Shown here piece after piece: positions 1 through 11,430 of a DNA stretch of 64,000 nt (the stretch's first letter is position 1; each line of letters begins with the position of its first letter). The stretch lies in NCBI GenBank assembly GCA_015179025.1, contig WHUX01000065.1:62001-126000 (forward strand), given 5' to 3'. The notes under the pieces are model-generated. The model saw only the letters and a list, made by a program, of their open reading frames with translations, did no database searches and had not been told where the DNA came from. This stretch comes from Terfezia claveryi (lineage: Eukaryota > Ascomycota > Pezizomycetes > Pezizales > Pezizaceae). Made by a program: the position numbers and the translations under genes.

Positions 1-3000
1 CCAGCTCACTTTCCATCATCAGGAGGTGGTACATACAACAAGCCGCTTTTTATTTCGGGGCCAGAGAAATTGCAGCTTTAGGACCCGAGTGTGTGAGTAT
101 ATTGGAGCACAGGTTTTGCATATTGATGCTTCCCTACCCTTATCCGCAATTTCCAAAGAGACCGTTGGCCAGGCTACTCGACATCACGACTCAATTGCTC
201 ATCCCAGGCCCATTAATACTACATAGAACATATGCACCTAAGTATCAAATCCGATTCGCCCAAAGCTCTCGTTTGAGAATAGACCCGTGCTGCTACAGGA
301 AGAAGCTCCTAAATGGCCAGCCCATATCTGGGGATCATCTCCTTTTGTAGGGGATGTGGGGGAATTGTATGTTTGTGCGATAGAGAGGTGGATGGCTCTT
401 ATATATCGATATAGGCCTGGTGGCGTCGGCAATGTGCAGGTCCCTCCTCATAATTGCCAAGAATTGCATACATATCTTTTGTATTGAGGGGTTTCCAATT
501 GTTGAGGTAATGTATATATTAATATTTATCCCAAAAGTGGCAGACGTTAAGCGGCGTGGGCTACATCGATGGATCACCAACTTTAGGGTGTGTGAATCGG
601 CTAGCTGTTGCCCTACGAGACACAGTGGACAGCCTGGCATAAGACATTCGAGAGACGAAACGAGGGCATTCATGCAGGAATGTTAACAGTTGTTTCCTAG
701 ATTTTCCTAGCCAATTAGTGTTCTACGCTCCAGAGCAACTTCAATCCTAGCATGTTCGCCGGAATTGGTCACCGAGTTCGAAGCCCTAGAACAAGTGGGT
801 GAGTCATCGTTGCTATGGTTTGCGATGCGATTCGCCCATGCAGTAGCATTAGATTCATGGCTATTTAATTCAACACGGCACTCTCATCATCGCCAAATGC
901 TGAATCGAAGGTGGAACCTGGGATCGGTCATATTCTTAAGCATATCTCACTTTTCTCGGTCTTCTCAGATATATACTGAATTGAGTAAGGTGGACTACCA
1001 CCTGCAGTCATAATATCGTTGAACCAAACATGGTCTTGGTGGAAATTCAAACTCTTATAGAGAAGGTCGAATAAGTTCTCCACAAATCATAGCACATGAC
1101 TGAGAGTGGAGAACAAACGACACGTGTGTAAATGCATGCTTCTCAGTGCCTCCTACGCCTCAAAACGGAGTATTAACGGGAGAGCGTCCTCCGACTCAAG
1201 GCAATACCTCCTCCAGTGAACGTTAACACTCTGCTGCATCAGCGTTTGTCGTTGTCGTTCTCTTTGGCTTCGGGCTCGATATTCTGGATCTGCAGCCACG
1301 ATGACACATATCATATACATCAGATTATTTAACGGCTTCTCCGACAACATGGATGTGTGTTCGAATTTCACACCACCCATCTTGCACGGAGAAACCATGC
1401 AAGACTACTCTAACATAACGGCCGTGCATGGAAGAAAGTTGAGTAAGTATCCTAGACAACTGCGCCATGAGCCCGGCTGGATTCCTTATCCCTCAATAGT
1501 GAAGGTGTGCTAAGCTTTGCCATCCAAGCCAGTATTAAAATAGGGCCAAGCCTCGTAGGGATAAGTGGGATCCGCATCCGAGATGAGCAAGAGCTCAGTC
1601 ACCTGTTACAAATAACGTAATGGATGGGTGATGTATCATGAAATATGAGCAATCGCTGGCATCGTCGCAGAAACGTGTTTTTTTTGATAGCAGGATATCG
1701 CAGTCAGTTTTCTTACAAAAAATTTCCACTGTTGAACTTCACTGCTCTAGACTCAAATTCCTGGGCAGCTATTCAGCCTCGGGCATGCTTGGATAGGTTG
1801 AATGTACGAGTACGAGAGGTTCAAGAGCTCCCATAGAGACACCACGAAATTAAGATCGAAAGAAGCAGGTAGGAACTTCCATTACAGTTACTTCGGTCTG
1901 TTATGCCCGGGTCGATACAAAGCCGTTGAGATAAGGCTAGGTGTTTTATGGTAAGGGAAACCGTAGGCTTGTATGCATACGGTTCAACATTCCCGTCCAA
2001 ATGTAATTAAGGACCTCCAACTGTCATGGTATGGCATCTACCAGATGACTAATTTTTTTTTTAGGGTCAGTGCTATGGCGCGGAAGAGAGGCCAATAATA
2101 TTGGCAGAGAATCATTGCGACGGCCAGCAAGGTTGGCGGATGGCTGTTATGCCATGGACGCAATATTAATACTCATTCCGCTCGGCTCTGGCGGGGAGTT
2201 AAGACTACTGACAAACTAGAACTAGCCATACATCAAGGCGGTGATTGAGGTTGTGAGGACTCCAATTGAGCGTCCCCGTAGTAAGTACCGCTGTATGCAC
2301 ATATGCTCCAGCTCCAGTTCGGGACAACTCTGTTCCGGGGGCCAGCGTTACCCTGAAGACATCCCAGTCATGTTGAGAAATGCTGCAAGGATATGTAACA
2401 ACGGAGTATACACCGAAAATGTGTTGTTTCCACGTGTTCCAGAAGCCCGGTAGTTTGCAGTTGGCTCAACGGTCCCGCGGCTGCTATGTTTCAATCGACC
2501 CTCCGCGAATAATTCCCGTGTTCATTAACAGCATTAGGGGTATGCAACTAGGTATGATCTGCGATTCCAACAGTTTCATGTATGCATGTAACTCACCTTG
2601 GCGGGAGTGTAGTGGGGTGAGACAGTCGATATTTTGCCAGTTCGAGATGCATATCTACCGTGCATACAGGATTCTGTGACGAACATCTACCTAGCTGCAG
2701 GTTGATCTTACAGGCTCCTTTCCCTTGATGCGAATACATGAGCTCGTATAAAACTAGCGATCCCAGCGCTTTACAAACGTAACTAGCGGAGTTGCTGGCC
2801 GATAAAGATACTTCAATTGACATTGGAATTATTGGCCCCAGGAGTATCATATGCCAATGGCTGGTGAGTATTCAATGTAACTACATGCAATATCAAATAT
2901 TCTTCTCACCATACTATTCCTTACTAGCCACACCTCTAACTCCAGTAACAAATTCCACAAATTATAGCATTAGTGTACTACCTAGCATTCCTCCTGCCCC

Positions 3001-6000
3001 ACATTTTATAAGGTGGGGAAGTGCTCGGGCTTTTACATAGAGATTTCAGTTTTCGGTCAGGACTTTTTGCTATCGAATTTTTAAGCCGCCTCTCATTCTC
3101 ATCCAACATCTCACCAAAATGTCTCAAAATGGCTTATCTGAATCATTCTACATGCACGGGATTACCGAAAGACGGTCTTACCAATCAAATTTTGCCTGAC
3201 GAAGACCTATTCGAGCGCCCTGCAGATGCTGCATGGATTTTACTATGTACAGTAACTCATGTTGCTTTTTAAAACCGCTATTATATTGCTTCTTGATGTC
3301 AATACAGTTGCGGGGATTTTCAATAGACGAGGGCCTGGCAAGATTAATTGAGACAAGGTATCTCTGATGTATAAGCAGAATCTCTGTGAGTTCCGAGCCT
3401 AACACTATGGATCCATGTACATTGGATAATCATTTACAATGTTGACTAGCTTCTTCCGTTTTTAGCATATCGATAGGCTTGGGACGGTTCTCATCTTTTG
3501 CTTCCAGATATACCTCCGCGGTAGACTGGCTATATCACCACTACCGTACCAGGAAAGCTTATATTACAGGGACTGGCTATCTCCCCGTGACCGCAAATCA
3601 GAGCATGGGGGTGAGGAAGATCACAGGCTCTGTTGCCGTACGATTGAGACCTCCTGATCGGAAACAGTTCTTTGGGCTTTATATGGGGCGATCTACAAGT
3701 GCAATTCTATTTCATAAGTCGTGTTTCACTACGTCTACCGGTACTATACCTCCTTGCCTCGCCAAATACTTCCCAACTTCCCAACCAGCTACTTTATATA
3801 TCAAAACTTATTGCAACTGAAAGCAGGCCCACGCGGGGCTTGATGAACTAAACTTCCGCTTTAGGTAAGTCGTAAGGCATTTTTGGTCTTGAGTTAATCA
3901 ACTACCTGGAGTGGTCTAGTGCGCGAGCCAAAGATGCTAACGGGCTGCTTTTGATATACTCAAGTTTACAGCCTGTCGGTTGCCGAGATATGACTGTGAA
4001 GCATTTTGGGAGGTTTGATGTGGAGAGTTAAGGAAGAGAGTCCATTTGTATCATCGGCGTACCAGTACTGTGTTGTACTCAACCACGCCGGGACCCCCTG
4101 ATGCAATTTTCTCATATTTCCTTTCAGTGAGAACTCAGAACCAACTGATCATTCACCAAGCTATCCAATACCAATACCACCTCCCGTTCTTGCATGCGTT
4201 TTCTTTTATGACCATACTCGTTCCGCTTTTTCCGCCCGGCCGTGGGATGATCAAACGAGTGAAACATCTCACCTCCAATGCTTCCGGACCGGAAAACCAA
4301 CTGCAGAAGGTTACGTATACATCTAGAGTACAACATGAATACGACGGTAACTCCCGTCAATCACACTTATTTTCTGGGGGGAGGCTCGCCAATCGGACGA
4401 TATGGCTGGGCAAAGAGAAACAAGCTGAGACTCGAAACAAGCTACGAGTTACAGTAGTTCAAACGGGCGCGCATGAGGGAAGGGCAGGCATGTGACGTGT
4501 GACATGAAACGGCCGTGCTTCAGCTTGGGGTCTGGTTGGGGGTTTCCGCACGTAAATACTAACATATGCGAGAAGTGGATGGACTCAATTGCTTGTTTCT
4601 TGTAGAGACAGGTATATAATCACCTATTGGATTGGAAAACCGCTGGTGCCAAGCTCTTTGTGGACTGGCCGATTTGATGTAAAGCGCGGGAATTATGGAG
4701 AAATACAACTTATTAGGCGGGAGCGAAAATGGACCGGGCCCCGGATCCGGACATTCGAAGGCTCAAGTGTATTATTGTACTTTCCACTTATGGAAGTGGG
4801 GACATAAACATCATGTCGGTGTTTAGGGATCGGAGATGCGGAGATAAGCGTTGCTAAGAGTGACCAGAGGATTGAGTTGGGGGGGGGGGGGGGGGGCCAA
4901 CCGCTTCATGGGTACCACGGTGAGAACGTATCAGAGTACCTAACCTGGTATATGTATTCTAAGCAACTGCACAAGCTCTAGGGGTGGACAGATGTTTGGT
5001 ATTGACCTTGAAATGTTTTGATTTTTGTCTCTGCTTATGACAATATTTAAGCAGGAATACTTCTTATTCTTGAAGTTCCCCGAGGGGGGCTGGATGTTTG
5101 TAGGTTGGAATAACCCCGCAGATTCGAGATTCGAGATTCCCTGTTTATTATTAGGTTCATTTGGGTATTAAAGTACCCAGTCTTGTAATCACGTCCCATG
5201 TACTCCCGAAAACTCATAAAACTACATTTTGTAAATCGCGTACTCCAGAGATTCTTTTTTCTCTCTATTCTCAAATTCTTCTATTCCATATCCTTTTTCA
5301 ATATAACAAATTTTACTCACCTCAGCGTCGTCTGCGGTGTTTATATATATTCGAATTTCTGAATATGAAGACTTGCTGGATAGGGTATGCGCTGTCGGTA
5401 ACCTGGTTGCCGTTGCGGGGGAAAAAAACAGTTTTTTTTTAAAAAAAAAAAAAAAAAAGCAGGAATAGCAAGCACATCTTACGGTAAATTGCTCGACTGC
5501 TGTTTAACATATGCGCGGGAATATATAAGCAACTCGAACAATTTACTATGAATGCTGTTTTTTCCTCGCCTTTATATGTACAATACTAATCAAGCGGGGC
5601 AGTGGCATTAACCTCAAGGAGTGTGTGCAACTCTGGTAAACTGTGATACATATACATATATATACCCTATGATTTACCATTATTGTATACGAGAGCACTT
5701 TATGATTTAATTCTGACCTATTGCGTACTGCGTGGGTGCAACGTGGAGTGTGGCCCCGTAAGGGGACACTTGCCTGGTTTATGGGGGTTGAAGGAATTGC
5801 GGTTCGCTTGGGGAAAAAAATGTGAGTACTGACTACTAGTACTATGGATACATATAGGTATTATTATACGACACTTTGTGAGCAACTTTCACTAAACCAA
5901 GCTTATAATACGGAGCGAGGCACAACTTAGTACATGATGAGAGGCGGGAAAAATGTAGGTATTTAAGCATAGAGGTGGCTATATATACAGCTTTTTTTTT

Positions 6001-7876
6001 TTTAAAATTTTTTTTTTTAATATATATATATATATATATTTTTTTTTTCGGATTTGAGGGTAACTGGCTGGTAAATACTGTACAACCAAATTCCAATTGA
6101 TAGACAGAGGGTTCATTTATATTTACTTTTTTATTTCTTATTTTTTTTTTCTGTGTGGTTAAGTCAAATACAACTATGAAGGTACAGTACATTCCCCAAC
6201 TCCCATTCTCCCATGCCTTACCTTAACTACCAACCATCACACCCTGATGAAGTAACCAAGCATCAATCAGGCAACATTCAATTAAGTTGGGGCAAGGACA
6301 AAACATTTTTTTTTTATATCCACCTATCATATACTCTAGATATATCCCTTCCAGTACCCAAACCAAGTTTAAACCGATACTTAGCTATGTAAATAATCTA
6401 CCAATTGACAACAAGACGAGTACCGAATATGTTTTACGTCCTGATCTAGAATGTGAAACACCCACCCCGCGGGGAATGAAAAATATAAAGAGAATAAGAA
6501 GAAATGGGTAGCAGCATTGGACCACCCCCACAACCAGCCCCACCACTTTCCTACTGGCATATTGCCCATATCTATCCTTCCAACTCCAAGCCCCCCACAA
6601 ACTCCACTCCCTACCCATTTCGCTGAAAAATTAAACTCCTCTCTCTCTCAACCTCTCTTTCTCTCCACCCACCCCCTCATCAAATATATCTCACTCTCCC
6701 CGCCCCCATCCGTGCTCCTCTCCTCCTCTTCTTCTTCCTCCCAACCCCTGCATTACCTCCGCAACCTGCCCCTCCGAGAACCCATGGGCAGGCTCTAATG
6801 CACGCATAGATCGTACCTTCTCTGGAATCTATACTCGCATCCGTCAAGCGTTCGTGGAACACTGGAGTGATGGTGAGGTGAGGTGAGGTGAGCGGCTCGG
6901 TTAATTGTTGTGGTTTAGGCCACTGCATGCAAGCCACTGAACATACCACTGCTCTAGCCACAGCCTGCCTGTTGCCACGGCAAGTGTTTCGACCTCCTCA
7001 CTGACCTGTGTCCGAGGGAAGAAGGATTAAGTACTCAAGAACTCGAGCCAGCAGCACCTATTCCCATAAGGATGATTGATACGGCACCAGGACGTTGTGA
7101 GAAGATGGGATAACGGTTGGATCCGACAGTTTTCTGATTCTGATCTATTGAGTCTCACTCATGATTATAGAAGGGAATCAGGGGGATCATGATGATGGGT
7201 TTCTCGAATGAGGTTTGTACTGTACGTTTCAATGTTTAATGTTTAGTGATGTACCCCGCAGTAGAGGGTACTTACTGTTACGTGGATTTATGTAATATAG
7301 AGATGGGTGATATTCTGTACCGGTACGGAGTACCTATATAATAACTGGTGGAGGGTACCTACTCGTACCATACTGTACAAATAGCGACGCATACGATACC
7401 TATCACCCCCCCGCACCCCCAAACCTGATACTTGCGCTGTCTTGTGTGCCCTGTATTTCGTATTCGCACTGCTGTCCCCTGTGCGGGGCCGCTGAAAGAG
7501 CGCTGAAGAAACGGCATTGCCGTACTATATTCCCGTAGGTACGTAGATGTCGTTGCCTAGCAACACATTCGCAAAACCAACCAACCAAACAACCGAACCA
7601 GTAAACAATCACCGCCATCAACAAACAACCAAACAAATCTCGAGCGCAAACCCCCTCCTCTCAATATCCCCTGCAGCCACGCCTGCATCGCGCACGCACG
7701 CACTCACAGCACACGTGCATTCACATCCGTCAACGTGCCCTTACCCTCCTCCTGTCTCATACTATAGCGCTCGCGCCGCTGCTCTCCACCTCACCCCTCA
7801 TCACGCATCGCGCACGGCCAGCTCCATTCTCCATTACCCCCCCCCCCCCCCCCCCCAAATCCCCACTATCCCCGCA
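1..7876. other. Gene-free intergenic region
   Basis: No ORF here has the length, composition or domain content of a real gene; the longest are about 110-150 residues with no recognisable motif and no convincing splice-linked partners. The stretch holds homopolymer runs (G at about 4880-4896, A at about 5440-5457), an AT-rich low-complexity patch at about 5990-6050 with a TA dinucleotide run, and pyrimidine-rich DNA at 6630-6760. It is probably old, mutated repeat DNA, but no terminal repeats or transposase relics could be recognised by eye. Confidence 0.6.
7837..7856 (+). repeat. 20-nt poly-C run in the 5' leader of the b561-like gene
   Basis: An uninterrupted run of twenty C residues ends 20 nt before the ATG at 7877. 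It lies in the predicted 5' leader or core promoter of the b561-like gene. It could form an i-motif, with a G-quadruplex on the other strand, or it may simply be a slippage-prone homopolymer. Confidence 0.9.
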
Positions 7877-10649
7877 ATGTCCGGCCGGGACTCCGCCTAC
7901 GACGGGCAATGGAACCCTCGAGTCAACGCCTACATACTCCCCCCGCTCATCGGGCTTCCATTCCATGAGATGGTCAAGAATGGTACCCCGCCCCCCCTCC
8001 CCGCGCATCATACCATACTAACCGTCCTACAGGCGAAGGACTCCGCCACGCCAATATCCCCAAATACTACCCCCTAATCGTCACGCATGCCGTCTTCATG
8101 TCGGTTCCCTTCCTCTTCCTCATCCCGGCAGCAATCTTCAGCGCGCGCTTCAAGAAACACGAGAACCCCCGAAAAGCCATCCAGCTGCACTTCATACTCA
8201 ACACAGTATCCGCAGTATTCCTCACCATAGGATTCCTTACGGGATGGTTCGCAGTGAATAAAGGAGAGTGGGGGGGAAATCCGCACCATATTATTGGGAC
8301 GACATTGTATGGCGGGGTGCTGGTGCAGGGGGGGTTTGGGGTGTTTTTGAGGGCGACGGAAGCGAATAAGTTGAGGAAGTTGGGGCAGGTGGGATTCAAG
8401 AGTATGGTATGTCGTCCTCCTCCGCAGCGGCATTTGATTGGGGAAGAGGGGAGAGGAGAGAGAAAAGGTGGTGGGGGGGGGTTTATATTGTTATTATATC
8501 TAACGTTATATATGTATAGCTACACATGTGGTTTGGCCGCGGCCTCTGGCTCCTCGGCCTTGCACAAATCCCCCTCGGTCTCTATCTCTACGGCTCGCCC
8601 CTGGTCTTCTTCATCATATACTCCGCGCTCACCTTCCTCCTCTTCCTCTTCTACTTCATCTTCGAATACGTCTCCAACTGGCGCACCGCCAAATACCAAA
8701 TGGCGCCCGGGCATCCTCCCGTCAGCTCTGTCCGCGGGGGAGAGGGACGCACCTCCGACAGCTCTCCCCGGTACCACCACGGGCGGAGCAACAGCCACTC
8801 TGGAATCAGCTACACGGAGATGACCGAGACGACCCACCCCGCACCAACAACAACCATCACCCCGGGGACATTCGACTCGAGGGCTAGCTACGACGGACAA
8901 GAAGGGACGGAGTTCCTCTCTGCGCACGACGGCGAGGGGGGATTTGGCGGCGGGCGGAACAACCACGCGGCCATGCCCACCACGCCGAAGATGGGCAGAT
9001 TGAACCGCCTCTCGCAGTCCCTGGGAAACCGCTTCCGCAGAGGGGTATCCAACCTCGAAGGGCGCACGATTGGTGGGACCACGCCCATCTCTATTGACGC
9101 ATCGACCCGCCCGTCGACCGGAAACCGAAACAGCGGCATAGGGGGCCTACACGCCCCGCCAAACAACACCCGCCTTCCCCCCATCGGAGGCCCAATCGCC
9201 CCTATGGGGGTCCTGGACCAGCATGCCTTCAACAACCACACGTACCGGCGGAGGGATGGCCGGGAGAGCGGCCCAAACGACCCCCTCAAAGACGCCAGCT
9301 CGCAGCGTGTCGAGATCCCCGGGCAAACCACCACCACCACCGGCACATTCACAACCAACCCCTCCACCAGCGCAGTCTCCCCCGTGAGCCCTGTGTCGAG
9401 CGGAATCGTCCAAATGCCCCCCATGCCACGCCCTCAATCCGACGTTTCCACGCTCTCTTCGGATCGCCCTGGGGCGAAATATGCCGGGGGCCATTTATTC
9501 TCCCCCCTCCTCCCACCAATCAAGGCCCCACATAAACAGCAGGACGTAGCCATGCCATCTAGCCCCTTCGGAGACACATACCTTTCTGATGAGGGCCCCG
9601 CCTCCCCGCCACCACCGCACCAACCCCCAAAAGGCCCAAAATATCCCCCACTCCTCCCCTCACAACCACCCAGAGTTCCTCTCCCGATACCACCAGGACC
9701 GCAGCAAGCAGCCACTGGCGCCGCCACCGCTCCCCGCCGCTCGAGGAGCCATAATCGCTCTCATGACCGTGTACCTAGCGATACCTCCACCCAGCCGGAC
9801 GCAGTCATACGTATCCCACTCTCGAGAAACTCAGACACGATAAACATCCCTGCGGGGCAGCTCATCCGGAACAACCTGCCCCCCGGGGAACAGCCACAGG
9901 TGTCTGTCCAAGTCAAGCTCGACCGCGTAGGCCGCAGCGTCACAGTGCGGCGGCTCCCCGAGGACGAAGCCGCCATTGTACGCCAAAACCGGCAGCGGGA
10001 GCGTGCCGCACGTGCAGAAGAACGGGAACGCGCGATTGAGCAAGGGATTAGCGCTAAACGGCGGAGTCTAGCTCTTGGTGGAAATGGATCCGGAGGAGGA
10101 GGAGGGGGAGCTGGGGTATCTGAAGTTAGCGGAGCAACGACGGTCAGCAGCGGGACTTTGCCAAATGTATTACCCCCGCCACCACCCCCCGCGGGCAGAA
10201 GCGGGCCAGCAGCATCAACAGCCAGGACAGGTTCCTCCCCGCACAGAGTCAGCTTACCCCCGCCGCCATCGCCGCATCATGATGCTTACACGGACGAGTC
10301 CTCGGAAGATGACTACACCTCCGATGAGCGAGAGTACGCTACACGACCGCAGGCCGGGGCGGGGGCGAGTGTAGTCGACAGCAGGGTCAGTGGCGCGGGG
10401 AGGGAGAGTGTAGTTTCTGCGGCACCCACAGACGATGCAGAGGCTGAGGAGAAGATTAGGGAAAGGAGGAGGAAGAAGAGGAGGGAGGAGAGGAAGGAGG
10501 GGGGGTTGACGAGTGCAGAGCTGAAAGGGGCAGGGGGGACGTATTACGGGAGGGGGGTGGGAGAAGGTGGGGCTGGATTGGGGGGAAGTGGGGGTGGAAG
10601 CGGGGCAGGGACAGGGGGGAGTTTGGCTCGGGGGATGGAGTGGTCGTAG
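7877..10649 (+). CDS. Cytochrome b561 / ferric-reductase-like membrane protein with long disordered tail
   Basis: Three exons (7877-7982, 8033-8406, 8520-10649) give 869 residues. Intron 1 (50 nt) ends in TACTAACCGTCCTACAG, and intron 2 (113 nt) has GTATGT and a CTAAC branch site. Residues 45-205 form a five-helix membrane core. Histidines at about 54, 88, 120/121 and 162 sit near the starts of successive helices, the pattern of haem-binding histidines in the cytochrome b561 fold, a transmembrane electron carrier family. A further hydrophobic helix follows at about 185-205. The remaining roughly 660 residues are disordered and rich in P, G, S, T and R, with a basic segment (RERRRKKRREERK) near residue 820 and a glycine-rich end. 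There is no DOMON domain. The splice joins are supported because only they unite the four His-bearing segments. The electron donor and cellular membrane are not evident. The long tail is unusual for the family and may serve as a scaffold (inference). Confidence 0.85.
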
Positions 10650-11430
10650 GGATGTAGAATTATGGTTTTCGTATTTTTTTTTTTTTTTTTTTTTCCCCCC
10701 CCCCCAATGTATCTATCTCTACTTAATATCTTTTACCCCCCCCCCCCCCTTTTTTTTTTCTTCTTCTTCTTCTTCTTACCATTTATCTTCGCGGTTTAGC
10801 TAATTCTATCTGGCGTCTCTCTCTCTCTCTCTATCATCTCATTTTTTTTTTTTAAATATGGGTTACTTCCGTGTTTGGTTTACCATGGGTCTCTTTTTTT
10901 TTTTTTCCGGGAGCATTTGGGTTCAATTGCCATGGGGAAGGAGGAAGATCAAGAGGAAGATCAAGAGGAAGAGAGAGAGAGAGGGGGGGGGGGGGGGGGA
11001 AGGGAAAAATGAATAATATTCTATTACCAAAGCCAGTTCTTTTTTTTTTTTTTCTTACAACAAAGTAGAGAGGTGGATTTTTTCATGGCCAAATGGGGAG
11101 ACAGACCTCGCAAATTTAATGTTCAAAGTTTCAGGGTAACAATATGGGAGGGGACAGTCATATTTTCGCATGACCATGCATGCAACAACTCAACTGGGTA
11201 TTCTACTTCTCCCGGATACAGAAGCTGGGGCGTGAGGGAGGGCAAAACAGTAAGGAAAAAGAAAGAACATTTTCTTCTACATATGGTCATGGAATATAAA
11301 ATAGTATGATAAATGCAAATGTATATACCTATATGTTTAAAAAAAAAAAAGAGAATAACAAGAGCCCAAAAAACGCCTTTCCCGGGATGCAAAAAAAAAA
11401 AAAAAAAATCAAAAGGTTAAAAAAAAGAGT
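10650..11430. repeat. Low-complexity convergent spacer
   Basis: This is the 3' spacer between two convergent genes. It contains long T and C runs (10673-10760), a TTC microsatellite (about 10760-10777), a CT run (about 10817-10833), a GA run followed by G runs (about 10974-10999), and further A or T runs near 11040, 11340 and 11390. No gene is seen. It probably contains both polyadenylation regions. Confidence 0.8.

Noticed and set aside
4046..4495. 149-codon plus-strand ORF
   Set aside because: No domain, no intron partners and unremarkable composition in a gene-free stretch.
5842..6192. 116-codon minus-strand ORF
   Set aside because: Largely K/I/Y runs from poly-T/TA low-complexity DNA.
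8520..8966. Minus-strand 148-codon ORF opposite exon 3 of the b561-like gene
   Set aside because: It is a shadow of a GC-rich coding strand with no independent features.
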